From Mycobacterium vicinigordonae (GTDB lineage: Bacteria > Actinomycetota > Actinomycetes > Mycobacteriales > Mycobacteriaceae), in the NCBI RefSeq assembly GCF_013466425.1, contig NZ_CP059165.1, forward strand, positions 3,968,001 to 4,032,000: a DNA stretch of 64,000 nt, given 5' to 3'. The notes under the pieces were generated by a model that did no database searches, was not told the origin of the DNA, and saw only the letters and a list, made by a program, of their open reading frames with translations. The translations under genes and the position numbers were made by a program. This document shows positions 17,170-25,881 of this stretch, one piece after another (position 1 is the first letter of the stretch; every line of letters begins with the position of its first letter).

Positions 17170-17773
17170 CGTCACCAGACTTCTTGACGTACCAGCCGAC
17201 GACCAAGACCGCATCCTGCGTGATATCCGAGCCCGTACCGGCGGCGCGACCTACCGCATCGTGGCGCCGACGATGCCCGGTTCCCGTAACGGCGGCGACA
17301 TGCTGGTGCACCTTCGATTCCCCTCGGAACGCGAATGGCGGTCGTCGCAGCAGGATTTCGAGGATGCGCTGGCCGATCCAGTGATCAACCGGGTCAACGG
17401 CGCGAACTACACCGGCAGCCCGGTCCACACCGACACCGTCGGCGGCACCGTGTACCGCACCCTGCTGCTGCGGGTCAATCCGGCCGTTTCGACCGAAACA
17501 TTGGCGCGGTTCGAGTACGAACTGCGGTCGATGTCGCGGTATGTGCAGACGATTACGTCCTGGCAGCTGAGCCGGGCCGAGGAGTCCGTCGGCGCGACAA
17601 CCTGGACACACGTCTTCGAGCAGGAGTTCACCGACATCGAAGGTCTCGCGGGGCCATATCTGATGCATCCGGTCCATTGGGCGATGGTGGATCGCTGGTT
17701 CGACCCGGAATGCCCCGACGTCATTGTCCGGGAGCGCGTTTGCCACAGCTTCTGCGCGCTGCCCGACTGCTAG
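17162..17773 (+). CDS. Dabb-domain (stress-responsive A/B barrel) protein
   Basis: 203 residues with two ferredoxin-like halves. The second half (about residues 95-200) has the Dabb pattern: TLLLRVNPAVS, then WTHVFEQEF, then PYLMHPVHWAMVDRWF with the conserved YxxHPxH. Dabb proteins are found beside oxygenases and in aromatic catabolic clusters, and some plant members are cyclases. The C-terminus is Cys-rich (CHSFCALPDC). The start is ATG 17162, overlapping the preceding gene by 8 bp; a longer start at 17150 would overlap more. It converges with the SDR gene at 17783. Confidence 0.75.
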   Translation: MYSVTRLLDVPADDQDRILRDIRARTGGATYRIVAPTMPGSRNGGDMLVHLRFPSEREWRSSQQDFEDALADPVINRVNGANYTGSPVHTDTVGGTVYRTLLLRVNPAVSTETLARFEYELRSMSRYVQTITSWQLSRAEESVGATTWTHVFEQEFTDIEGLAGPYLMHPVHWAMVDRWFDPECPDVIVRERVCHSFCALPDC

Positions 17774-17782
17774 ATCGGGCGC

Positions 17783-18655
17783 CTAGGCGTCTATTCGCGC
17801 ATCCCGCGGGGGCTGCAACGGGGGCAAGATGGCGGTGCCGTCCAGCGAATGGACGTCGATGCGCTGTGACCACGGATAGTGCAGGCTGAACACGAGCTGT
17901 CCGGTACGCTGCGCGGCCGGCAGGTGACACATCGCCAGGACGGTCTCGGACAGGTATTCCACCGGTTCGGTGGGAAAATTATCCGGAATCAGTTGCGCCG
18001 CACCGGGTGTACGGATGGCTGTGGACGGGCCCACGCAGTTGACAGCGATGTTGGCGTCCAGCAGTTCGGCTGCCACACCCTGGGTGAAGCGGTGCAGCGC
18101 AGCCTTGCAGGACGCATAGACCACGTCGCCGGCGACTTTGTTGTAGTCCCGGTAGGGACGGCTCGGTGGCAACCCGGTGACCGACCCGACGTTGACGATC
18201 CAGCCACCGCCCTGATCCCGCATGGCAGGCACGACGCCTTTGGTGAGCACGAACGGGATGCGCAGGTAGTGCTCGACGGCCCGATCGAAGGTCCGCAGTG
18301 GCATGTCCTCGATGAGCGCGTAGTCGGCGAAACCCGCATTGTTGACCAGGATGTCGAGCCGCCCGGCGCGGTCGATCACCTCGTCGATCAGGTTGTCTCG
18401 CTGAGCGGGGTCCTCCAGGTCGGCCGCGACACCGATGGCGTGGCCCCCGGCGGCTTCGATCAGCGCGATCGTCTCTGCGATGGTGCCGAGCAGAACCGAG
18501 CCGGTGCCAGCGCGTGTCGACGGCGTCGGCGACCAACGCCGCGCCGTCACCACCACCGTGGCGCCTTCGGCGGCCAGCCGCTGGGCTATCGCGCGCCCAA
18601 TACCGCGGCTGCTACCAGTCACTAAAGCTGTTCTGCCGCTGAGTAAACGGGTCAT
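17783..18655 (-). CDS. Short-chain dehydrogenase/reductase
   Basis: 290 residues. TGSSRGIGRAIA cofactor motif near residues 11-22, NNAG near 110, catalytic Ser in VGSVTGL and a YASCK active site. There is an unusual insertion of about 15 residues between beta-2 and the acidic region (RWSPTPSTRAGTG), and a long C-terminal tail that ends in proline- and leucine-rich sequence. ATG 18655 overlaps the BVMO stop as ATGA, so the two form an operon; an alcohol-to-ketone oxidation feeding the BVMO is the likely logic. Confidence 0.83.
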   Translation of the reverse strand: MTRLLSGRTALVTGSSRGIGRAIAQRLAAEGATVVVTARRWSPTPSTRAGTGSVLLGTIAETIALIEAAGGHAIGVAADLEDPAQRDNLIDEVIDRAGRLDILVNNAGFADYALIEDMPLRTFDRAVEHYLRIPFVLTKGVVPAMRDQGGGWIVNVGSVTGLPPSRPYRDYNKVAGDVVYASCKAALHRFTQGVAAELLDANIAVNCVGPSTAIRTPGAAQLIPDNFPTEPVEYLSETVLAMCHLPAAQRTGQLVFSLHYPWSQRIDVHSLDGTAILPPLQPPRDARIDA

Positions 18656-20538
18656 CGCAGTTCGAAGTGCTCTTCGACGGGCGCCCGATGCTGGTGCCAC
18701 AGGTCAACCAGTCGATACGGGGTGGCGACCACCACCCGGCCCGAACCCGAGCGGTAGTAGGTGTGCGCGCTGGGGGTGTGACACCACACGGTCCCCGACA
18801 TGGTCTGGTCGATGCCGGCAACGTAGTCCTCATACGCCTGCCGGGTGACTTCCATGGTCGACACACCGCGCAGCGCCATCAGTTGCAAGCATTCGATGAC
18901 GTAGTGCGCCATAACCTCCATCGCAAAGTTGGCGCCCGCGCCGTGGCCGGGGCTGTAGTTGGGCGCCGAGTTGATAAACAGATTGGGAAATCCGGGCACG
19001 GTGCCGCCGCGGTAGGCGGCGGGGCTGTCGCCCCACTCGTCGGCCAGCTTGCGGCCGCTGCGGCCACGGATATCGATGGTGGACAGAAAGTCCAGGTGAT
19101 ACCCGGTCGCGTAGACGATGACGTCCAAATCGATCTGCCGACCATCTTGGGTGACAATGCCTTTCGCGTTGACGGCGCCAGGTTCACTGGCCTCGACGTC
19201 GACGTGGTCGCGGGTCAGCGCCGCGTAGTAGCCTCCGGGGTCGCGGATGATCCGCTTGCCGTAGGGCGCGAAGTCGGGGGTAACCTTCTTCGCCAATTGA
19301 CTTCCTGCAGTGAAAGTTCGGTCGATGTAGTCCAAGCACATCTGCAGCAGCGCATCGTTGGCAGCCGAGATGGACAGGTGGTTTTCGGCCCACTGCGGAT
19401 CCCTCAGGATGACCGGATAGTTGTTGTCCGCAGTGCCCCAGTAGGACTTCAGCCGATTCCATTTCGCGTAGTACGGCAGGTGCCGACCGAGGTAGCGGCG
19501 ATGTTGGGGGACGTCGTCGGTCCGCCGTTTGCGCGGCGCAACCCAGTGTGGCTGGCGTTGGAACACGGTCAGGTGCGCGACCTGGTCGACGCAGGCGTCG
19601 ACGATCTGCACCGCGGTGCACCCGGCACCGATCACCGCGACCCGGCGGCCGGTCAGGTCCAGTGCGGGATCCCACTGTGCCGAATGAATGCTGGTGCTCG
19701 CGAACGCTTTTCTTCCGGGAAGATCCGGCCAGCGCGGGCGGTTGAGGTAGCCGGCGGCGGTGATCACGACGCGGGCGTAGCTGACGTCATGGTTACCGTC
19801 ACGGTCGACCGTGTGGACTTGCCACTGCGCGCGTTCTTGGTCCCACCAAAGAGCTTCGACTTCAACTGCGAACCGCGTCTGTTCCCGCAGTCCGTGCTTG
19901 TCGGCCAGGGCCACCAGGTAGGCCTGGTACTCGGCGCCCTGCGGATAGTAGCTGGTCCAGTCCGGGTTTACCTCGCGTGAAAGGGAGTAGTAGGCCGACG
20001 GAGTATCCACGCCGATACCCGGATAGGTCGTGGTCAGCCAGGTGCCGCCGACTTCGTCGTTGCGGTCGAAAATCTGGTACTCGACTCCGGCATCGGCGGC
20101 GGCCAGTGCGGCGATGATGCCGGCCAGGCCTGCGCCGATGATCGCGACAGTCGTGGTCTCCGGAATCGGCACGGTTCGTGGCAGCGTCGGCTGGGACGGT
20201 TGGAAACCACCCTGTTCAAGCAGCAGCGGTACGAACTCATCGTCGACCTCGCAACCCAGCGCTATTGGTAGCAGACGCCGGAACAGCGCCGGGTCGTCGG
20301 CGGCCAGCGCACCCGCGGGCCGGTCCGTGTCGAGCGCGGCCACCACCGCGTCGATCAGAGCTGCGGCGGTGGCCGGATCGGTGACGCCGGCACGCTCAGG
20401 TGGGTCGGGTACGTGGGAGATCCGCGACCCGAAGGTGTCGACGACAGCCGGGTCTCCGGTGAGTTGGGCCAGCACCGCGACCAGGACTCCGGGGTCGGCC
20501 GCACGCAGGCTGGACCGGAGTTCGTCGGTGAAGGTCAT
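18652..20538 (-). CDS. Baeyer-Villiger monooxygenase with N-terminal extension (HAPMO-like)
   Basis: 628 residues. An N-terminal domain of about 130 residues precedes the FAD motif GAGLAG (135-140), the arrangement of 4-hydroxyacetophenone monooxygenase-type enzymes. The fingerprint at 279-290 reads FASTSIHSAQWD: the conserved Gly of FxGxxxHxxxW is replaced by Ser281, while Phe, His and Trp are kept. A second Rossmann motif GAGCTA follows. This suggests a functional but divergent BVMO. The start is ATG 20538; upstream in-frame sequence is intergenic. Divergent from the crotonase gene with a 113-bp gap. Confidence 0.85.
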   Translation of the reverse strand: MTFTDELRSSLRAADPGVLVAVLAQLTGDPAVVDTFGSRISHVPDPPERAGVTDPATAAALIDAVVAALDTDRPAGALAADDPALFRRLLPIALGCEVDDEFVPLLLEQGGFQPSQPTLPRTVPIPETTTVAIIGAGLAGIIAALAAADAGVEYQIFDRNDEVGGTWLTTTYPGIGVDTPSAYYSLSREVNPDWTSYYPQGAEYQAYLVALADKHGLREQTRFAVEVEALWWDQERAQWQVHTVDRDGNHDVSYARVVITAAGYLNRPRWPDLPGRKAFASTSIHSAQWDPALDLTGRRVAVIGAGCTAVQIVDACVDQVAHLTVFQRQPHWVAPRKRRTDDVPQHRRYLGRHLPYYAKWNRLKSYWGTADNNYPVILRDPQWAENHLSISAANDALLQMCLDYIDRTFTAGSQLAKKVTPDFAPYGKRIIRDPGGYYAALTRDHVDVEASEPGAVNAKGIVTQDGRQIDLDVIVYATGYHLDFLSTIDIRGRSGRKLADEWGDSPAAYRGGTVPGFPNLFINSAPNYSPGHGAGANFAMEVMAHYVIECLQLMALRGVSTMEVTRQAYEDYVAGIDQTMSGTVWCHTPSAHTYYRSGSGRVVVATPYRLVDLWHQHRAPVEEHFELR

Positions 20539-20651
20539 GCGGCTCAGTATCGGGGCGACCGGGTGCGGCCGTGACGTTCGTTTCCTCTGAGCGGGACGCG
20601 TAACTCGGTGTCGTCGCAACCACCCGAAAGCTAGTCCCTACAGTTGCCAGC

Positions 20652-21428
20652 ATGAGCAATCCCTTGGAGATCACCGACTCCGGACCGATTCGGACCTGGA
20701 CGATCAACCTGCCCGCGATCGGCAACGCGATCACGGGCAAGGACGTCATCGCCGCGTTCGAAACCGCGGTGGACGCCGCCAACATCGACACCGAGATCCG
20801 CGCGGTGATCCTCACCGGCCAGGGCAAGATCTTCTCGGCCGGCGGCAACGTCAAGGAGATGGCCGACAAGGCGAGCATTTTCGGCCTCGACGCGCTCGAC
20901 CAGCGCTACGCCTACGTCGACAGCATTCAGCGGATCCCGCGCGCGCTGGGGCGCCTGGAGGTACCGCTGATCGCCGCTGTCAATGGCGCCGCGATCGGCG
21001 CCGGCTGTGACGTGGCGATGATGTGTGACATCCGAATCGCCTCCGAGCGAGCATCTTTCGCGGAAAGCTTCGTTCAGCTCGGTCTCATCCCCGGCGACGG
21101 CGGCACCTGGTTTCTGCAGCGCGCCGCCGGCTACGAGCGGGCCGCCGAGATGACGTTGACCGGCGACCGCATCGATGCGGCAACGGCTCTGCAGTGGGGC
21201 CTGGTCAGCCGGGTGGTTCCGCACGACGACCTGCTGTCAACTGCACACGAACTCGCTGAGCGGATCGCCAAGAACCCCTCGCACGCGCTGCGGATGGCCA
21301 AGCGACTGCTGCAGGAGTCGCGCACCGGCTCGCTGGAGACGACGCTGGCGATGGCCGCTGCCATGCAGCCGCTGGCCCACCGCGATCCCGAGCACGAGCA
21401 ACGTATCGCGAAGTGGAAATCGCGCTGA
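20652..21428 (+). CDS. Enoyl-CoA hydratase/isomerase (crotonase family)
   Basis: 258 residues. The oxyanion-hole pieces are FSAGGN (about 61-66) and NGAAIGAGCD (111-120). The second catalytic Glu position is kept (Glu166 in AAEMTLTGD), whereas the first is replaced by a hydrophobic residue (ESFVQLGLIPGDGG), so a hydratase reaction is less certain than an isomerase or ring-cleavage role. Starts a six-gene run (crotonase, two acyl-CoA dehydrogenases, SnoaL, SDR, esterase) and overlaps the next start as TGATG. Confidence 0.85.
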   Translation: MSNPLEITDSGPIRTWTINLPAIGNAITGKDVIAAFETAVDAANIDTEIRAVILTGQGKIFSAGGNVKEMADKASIFGLDALDQRYAYVDSIQRIPRALGRLEVPLIAAVNGAAIGAGCDVAMMCDIRIASERASFAESFVQLGLIPGDGGTWFLQRAAGYERAAEMTLTGDRIDAATALQWGLVSRVVPHDDLLSTAHELAERIAKNPSHALRMAKRLLQESRTGSLETTLAMAAAMQPLAHRDPEHEQRIAKWKSR

Positions 21429-22567
21429 TGACGCTGGCCCGGCTGGTGCCCGCCGCCGAAGTCGCCGACGAGGCGACCGAGGCGCTGCGTGCCGAGGTCC
21501 GCGCATTCCTCGGCGAACAGCGGGCCGCCGGCAGTTTCACCCCGTCGGTGGACGCCTGGCTGTCACGCTGGGACGAGGACTTCACCGCCGCGTTGGCCGC
21601 CAGGGGCTGGCTTGGGATGACGGTGCCGGTCGAGTACGGCGGGCACGGGCGTTCGTTCTTAGAGCGCTTCGTGGTCACCGAGGAACTGCTGGCCGCCGGC
21701 GCACCTGTCGCCGCGCACTGGATTGCGGATCGTCAGATCGTGCCGTCACTACTGAAGTACGGCACCGAGGCACAGAAGCGGCACTTCCTGCCGCAAATTG
21801 TGCGCGGGGAATGCTTCTTCGCCATCGGGATGAGCGAACCGGACTCCGGCTCCGACCTGGCCAGTGTGCGCACCCGGGCCGAACGCACCGACGGCGGTTG
21901 GTCGCTGGTCGGCACGAAGGTCTGGACCTCCGGCGCGCACCTCGCGGAGGCCTTCATTGCGCTGGCCCGCACCGCGCCGATGGACCCGCAGCACCGCCAC
22001 GCCGGCCTCAGCCAGTTCATAGTCGACCTGCGCTCTCCCGGCGTCGAGATCCGGCCGATCATTTCCATGAATGGCGCGCATCACTTCAACGAGGTCATTC
22101 TGGACGGCGCGTTCGTGGCCGATGACATGGTGTTCGGTGAGATCGGCAACGGGTGGAAGCAGGTGACCTCCGAGCTGAGCTTCGAACGCAGCGGGCCCGA
22201 ACGGTTCCTGTCCACGTTCGTGCTGCTGGCGGCCTGCGCCGACCGGATGGCCGCCAACGCCATCCCCCGCGACGCTGATCTGGGGCGGCTGGTGGCGCGG
22301 GTCGCCGGTCTGCACCAGATGTCGACCGCGGTGGCCGGTGCGCTGGAGCGCCACGAACCGGCCGACGTGCCCGCCGCGGTGGTCAAAGTACTGGGAACCA
22401 CCACCGAGGGCGACATCGCCGATTTCGCCGACCTGCAAGCTAGCCCCGACGCGGTGTTCTTAGATCTGGTCCGGGCGGCAGTAGACCAGCGGCCCGGCTT
22501 CACTCTGCGCGGCGGCACCAATGAGGTGCTACGCGGCGTGATCGCCCGCGGACTGGGACTGCGATGA
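21428..22567 (+). CDS. Acyl-CoA dehydrogenase, larger subunit of a FadE pair
   Basis: 379 residues with standard ACAD features: GMSEPDSGSDLASVRT flavin-loop motif, VGTKVWTSGAH, a central RSGPERF helix and the C-terminal GGTNEVLRG. It removes alpha-beta hydrogens from a CoA thioester, passing electrons to ETF. It is immediately followed, with ATGA overlap, by a second shorter ACAD, as in the alpha2beta2 FadE heterotetramers used for steroid side chains and rings in mycobacteria. The ATG at 21428 is chosen over GTG 21413 because it overlaps the crotonase stop. Confidence 0.9.
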   Translation: MTLARLVPAAEVADEATEALRAEVRAFLGEQRAAGSFTPSVDAWLSRWDEDFTAALAARGWLGMTVPVEYGGHGRSFLERFVVTEELLAAGAPVAAHWIADRQIVPSLLKYGTEAQKRHFLPQIVRGECFFAIGMSEPDSGSDLASVRTRAERTDGGWSLVGTKVWTSGAHLAEAFIALARTAPMDPQHRHAGLSQFIVDLRSPGVEIRPIISMNGAHHFNEVILDGAFVADDMVFGEIGNGWKQVTSELSFERSGPERFLSTFVLLAACADRMAANAIPRDADLGRLVARVAGLHQMSTAVAGALERHEPADVPAAVVKVLGTTTEGDIADFADLQASPDAVFLDLVRAAVDQRPGFTLRGGTNEVLRGVIARGLGLR

Positions 22568-23580
22568 AGGTAGACCCGGCCCTGGTGGACATGATGGACT
22601 CCGTTTTCGCCGAATACCGCGTGAAACATCCTGAGGTGGCCGTGCGGCGGGACCCGGATTTGTGGCAGCGTCTCGATGAACTCGGCCTTGTTAGGTTGAC
22701 CGGCGCCGAGGAGCATGGGGGCAGCGGGGCAGGCTGGTTCGAGGCGGCCGAGCTGCTGAGTGCCGCAGCTCGTCATGCGGTGCGAATTCCATTGGCAGAA
22801 CATGACTTATTAGCTTGCTGGCTGCTGGCCGCGGCCGCGGGATTGCCGGCAGGTGGCGCGGTCCGCACGGTATGCATGCTCAACAGCCAGGGGATTGCCA
22901 CGGACGTGCCGTGGGCGGCCACCGCCGACCGCGTTGTCGTGGCGTGGCGTGGCGAAGGCGGGTACCGGGTCGCCGACGTGGCGGCGCAGGATTTGTCAAT
23001 CACCCCGGGAGCCAATCTGATCGGCGAACCGCGCGACGAGGTGATCGTCGACCTCGCCGACCTGGAAGGCGCACCGGTCCCGCTGGCGCTGGTCACCGAG
23101 CTGCGGCTGAAGTCGGGGTTGGTGCGCGCCATCGAGGTGTGTGCCGTGCTGGACCGGATTGTGGCGCTGTGCGTCGACCACACCACGTCGCGTATCCAGT
23201 TCGGCCGCCCGTTGGCAGAGTTCCAGGCCGTACAGAACCTGGTTTCCGACATCGCCGCCGAGGCCGCGCTGGCCCGGGCGGCGACCGAGGCGGCTCTGAC
23301 TACCGCAGTGGCCGACGGCTGGTCGGCACCCAGTCTGGATTTCCTTGTGGCCGTGGCACGTTCGTGTGCTGGCCACGCCAGCACAGTGGTGGTGCGCAAT
23401 GCACACCAGGCGTTCGGCGCGATCGGGACGACCCGCGAGCACCAACTGCACGAGTACACCCGCGCGGCCCTGGCCTGGCGCGGCGAGTTCGGCTCGGTGC
23501 GTTACTGGGACGATCAGGTCGCCGAGGCGGCAATGCATGCCAGCGCTGGCGGTTTGTGGGGATTGATCACCGGATCCTGA
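22564..23580 (+). CDS. Acyl-CoA dehydrogenase, partner subunit of a FadE pair
   Basis: 338 residues, shorter and more divergent than its upstream neighbour. The N-terminal helical domain (LWQRLDELGLVRLTG) and C-terminal domain (RIQFGRPLAEFQAVQNLVSD, then AHQAFGAIGTTREHQLH) are present, but the middle beta domain lacks the usual Ser/Thr flavin loop. In known heteromeric FadE enzymes each subunit supplies part of the FAD or active site, which would fit. It overlaps the first subunit by 4 bp (ATGA). Confidence 0.85.
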   Translation: MKVDPALVDMMDSVFAEYRVKHPEVAVRRDPDLWQRLDELGLVRLTGAEEHGGSGAGWFEAAELLSAAARHAVRIPLAEHDLLACWLLAAAAGLPAGGAVRTVCMLNSQGIATDVPWAATADRVVVAWRGEGGYRVADVAAQDLSITPGANLIGEPRDEVIVDLADLEGAPVPLALVTELRLKSGLVRAIEVCAVLDRIVALCVDHTTSRIQFGRPLAEFQAVQNLVSDIAAEAALARAATEAALTTAVADGWSAPSLDFLVAVARSCAGHASTVVVRNAHQAFGAIGTTREHQLHEYTRAALAWRGEFGSVRYWDDQVAEAAMHASAGGLWGLITGS

Positions 23581-23643
23581 TCGTGTTCCACTCACCGGGC
23601 AACTGTGGGGCCGCCATGACCGCACCGGGGTTGACTGCCTGCC

Positions 23644-24123
23644 ATGAGCACTAACATCAGTCTGCCCGAACTACAGGAGTTCATCGGCGGATTCTGGTAC
23701 CACTACGACGAGGGCCACTACGATCAGCTGGCCGCGCGCTATGCCGAGGACGTGCGCTACATCAGCCGAAGCGACAACGGCGCAAGCCCGTTTGAGGAGC
23801 TGATGTCGCCGGAGCTACACGGGCGCGCAGCAGTGCTGGAGTGGCTGTCCGCACACCGCCAGCAGAGCCCATACCCGCTGCGCCACCACGCCACCAACCT
23901 GCATCGCCTCGGCAGCGACGGTGCGGTGACGCGGGCCCGCTTCTACATTCTGGTCAACCAGATCGCCAACTTCGTGCCGTTCGCGGTGTCCAGCGGTAGC
24001 ACCGAGCTCGGGGTGCGCCGCGGGCCCGACGGACTGCAGATCACCGACATGGAGGTCATTCTGGACACCACCAACTCGGTACTGCTGGCCGAGCGGCACA
24101 CCGCAAGCCCCGCCGGGTCGTGA
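23644..24123 (+). CDS. SnoaL/NTF2-fold protein
   Basis: 159 residues with FIGGFWYHYDEGHYDQLAARYA at the N-terminus and HHATNLHRLGSDGAVTRARF in the core, the pattern of the SnoaL-like superfamily seen in ring-hydroxylating dioxygenase beta subunits and ketosteroid isomerase-like proteins. It has acidic and His residues in the cone but no proven catalytic set. The stop overlaps the GTG of the next SDR (GTGA), so it is part of the same transcript as the FadE pair. A hydratase or isomerase role is only a guess. Confidence 0.72.
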   Translation: MSTNISLPELQEFIGGFWYHYDEGHYDQLAARYAEDVRYISRSDNGASPFEELMSPELHGRAAVLEWLSAHRQQSPYPLRHHATNLHRLGSDGAVTRARFYILVNQIANFVPFAVSSGSTELGVRRGPDGLQITDMEVILDTTNSVLLAERHTASPAGS

Positions 24124-24941
24124 GCGTCCACGACACGTTCTCCGGTGGCGTGGCCGTGATCACCGGAGCGGGCGCGGGGATCGGTGCCGGTCTGGCACGT
24201 TACGCGAGCCGGTTGGGCATGACCGTTGTGCTCGCCGACATCGACGCGGACGCCATCGCGGCGCTTCGCGCGGAGTTGGGTGCGGCGGTCGACGTGGTGT
24301 GCGACGTGCGCGACCCAGATGCGGTGCAAGACTTGGCCGACCGCACCTACCGCGATGTCGGGCCGGTCCGACTATTGGTCAACAATGCTGGCGTCGAGCA
24401 GTTCGGCTACCTTTGGGACACCCCGATCACCAACTGGCAGCGGGTGATCGACGTCAACATCAGCGGTGTCTACCACGGGATCAGGGCCTTTCTTCCCAAG
24501 ATGATGGCCACCGACGCGCCGGCATGGGTGTGGAACCTGTCCTCGGTCGGCGCGGTGGTGGCGATCCCTTTGCAGGCGCCCTACATCATGAGCAAGCACG
24601 CGGTGCTCGCGATGACCGAATGCTTGCGCCTCGACGTCGAGACAGCCGGGCACGGCAGCCACCTTCACGTCCAGGCGGTGTTACCGGGCGCGGTGGTTTC
24701 CAATATTTTCGAGTCAGCGGGCGGAGTTGATTTCAGCGGTGACGCCGCTTCAGCCGAAGGGCAACGCGCGGCCATGCTGGACATCAAGGCCGCGGCCATG
24801 GACCCGCTGACAGCCGCGCAGACGTTGTTCGAACAAGCGGCGCAGGGACGGTTCTATCTGGTGACCCAGGATTCGGTCACTTCGGCGATGAGGCAGCGCG
24901 CCGAAGTGCTTGCGGCGCAGCGTCCTCCGGCGTTGAAATGA
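24120..24941 (+). CDS. Short-chain dehydrogenase/reductase
   Basis: 273 residues. TGAGAGIGAGLARYA cofactor motif near residues 16-30, DIDADAIAAL giving the acidic residue expected for NAD(H), NNAG near 88, Ser in NLSSVGA and a YIMSK active site. It lies between a SnoaL protein and an HSL-type esterase, overlapping both by 4 bp (GTGA and ATGA). A 3-hydroxyacyl-CoA or cyclic alcohol dehydrogenase role fits the operon, which also encodes the crotonase and FadE pair. Confidence 0.85.
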   Translation: MSVHDTFSGGVAVITGAGAGIGAGLARYASRLGMTVVLADIDADAIAALRAELGAAVDVVCDVRDPDAVQDLADRTYRDVGPVRLLVNNAGVEQFGYLWDTPITNWQRVIDVNISGVYHGIRAFLPKMMATDAPAWVWNLSSVGAVVAIPLQAPYIMSKHAVLAMTECLRLDVETAGHGSHLHVQAVLPGAVVSNIFESAGGVDFSGDAASAEGQRAAMLDIKAAAMDPLTAAQTLFEQAAQGRFYLVTQDSVTSAMRQRAEVLAAQRPPALK

Positions 24942-25870
24942 TGCTCGATCCCGACGCCGCGGCGCGGATCGCCACGTTCGGTGACTTGGCGCCGATGCGG
25001 GTGCGTGGTCTCGCGGCGGTGCGCGCGGCGATCGAAGCCGCTCCCCTGCCCAACGACATGCCGGAGATGTGTGATGTGAGCGAGGCACTCGCCTATTCGG
25101 TTCCGGTCCGGGTGTACCGTCCGACCAACGATCCCGTCGGGCCGGTGCTGGTGTACTTTCACGGCGGCGGACTGGTGATGGGTTCGAACCGCTCCTTCGA
25201 ACCGCTGGCCCGCGCTCTGGCATCGGTTTCCGGTGCAACCGTGGTGGCTGTCGACTATCGGCTGGCACCCGAGTCGCCGCCACCGGCGCAGTTCGAAGAC
25301 GCCTACGCCGCTACGGATTGGACTTCTCAACAACCCTGGGCGGGCGAGCTCGTCGTCGTCGGCGACAGCGCGGGCGGCGCCCTGGCGGCCGGGGTGTGCT
25401 TGGCTGCGCGTGATCGTCGCGGCCCGAACATCTGCGCGCAGGTGCTGTTGTATCCCGGGCTGGATCGCGACATGTCCGCTCCGTCAATAACTTTCCTCGG
25501 CGATGCCCCGATGCTGTGCCGCGACGACATCGACTATCTGCACGGGCTTGCCGAATGCGAGGCCGACCCATATCTCGTCCCGGCGTATGCCCACGACCTG
25601 GTGGGGCTGCCGCCGGCCATCGTGGTGACAGCGGGCTGCGACCCAATCAGAGATTGGGGTGAACGCTACGCGGACCGGTTGCGTGCGGCGGACGTGCAGA
25701 CTACCGCCACCCGCTATCCAGGTGTGCACCACGGGTTTCTGATGCGGCCCGAGGCGACGGCGCGTGGCCGGTTGGCCATCGCGGAACTGGGCGGGTTGTT
25801 ACGCGCCAAATTCGCTTATCCACTGCGCTTTTACGGCCAGACACCATCATTTCCTGCCCCATCCCCGTAA
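24938..25870 (+). CDS. Alpha/beta hydrolase, HSL-type esterase
   Basis: 310 residues. HGGGLVMG oxyanion motif near 75, GDSAGGALAAG nucleophile elbow near 145, acid in TAGCDPIRDWG and catalytic His in VHHGFLM. It is a second member of the family seen at 15831, and each belongs to a unit beside a BVMO, which again suggests ester hydrolysis after ring or chain oxidation. The ATG overlaps the SDR stop. The TAA stop lies inside the AAGGAGA ribosome site of the next gene. Confidence 0.85.
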   Translation: MMLDPDAAARIATFGDLAPMRVRGLAAVRAAIEAAPLPNDMPEMCDVSEALAYSVPVRVYRPTNDPVGPVLVYFHGGGLVMGSNRSFEPLARALASVSGATVVAVDYRLAPESPPPAQFEDAYAATDWTSQQPWAGELVVVGDSAGGALAAGVCLAARDRRGPNICAQVLLYPGLDRDMSAPSITFLGDAPMLCRDDIDYLHGLAECEADPYLVPAYAHDLVGLPPAIVVTAGCDPIRDWGERYADRLRAADVQTTATRYPGVHHGFLMRPEATARGRLAIAELGGLLRAKFAYPLRFYGQTPSFPAPSP

Positions 25871-25881
25871 GGAGAAAGCTG

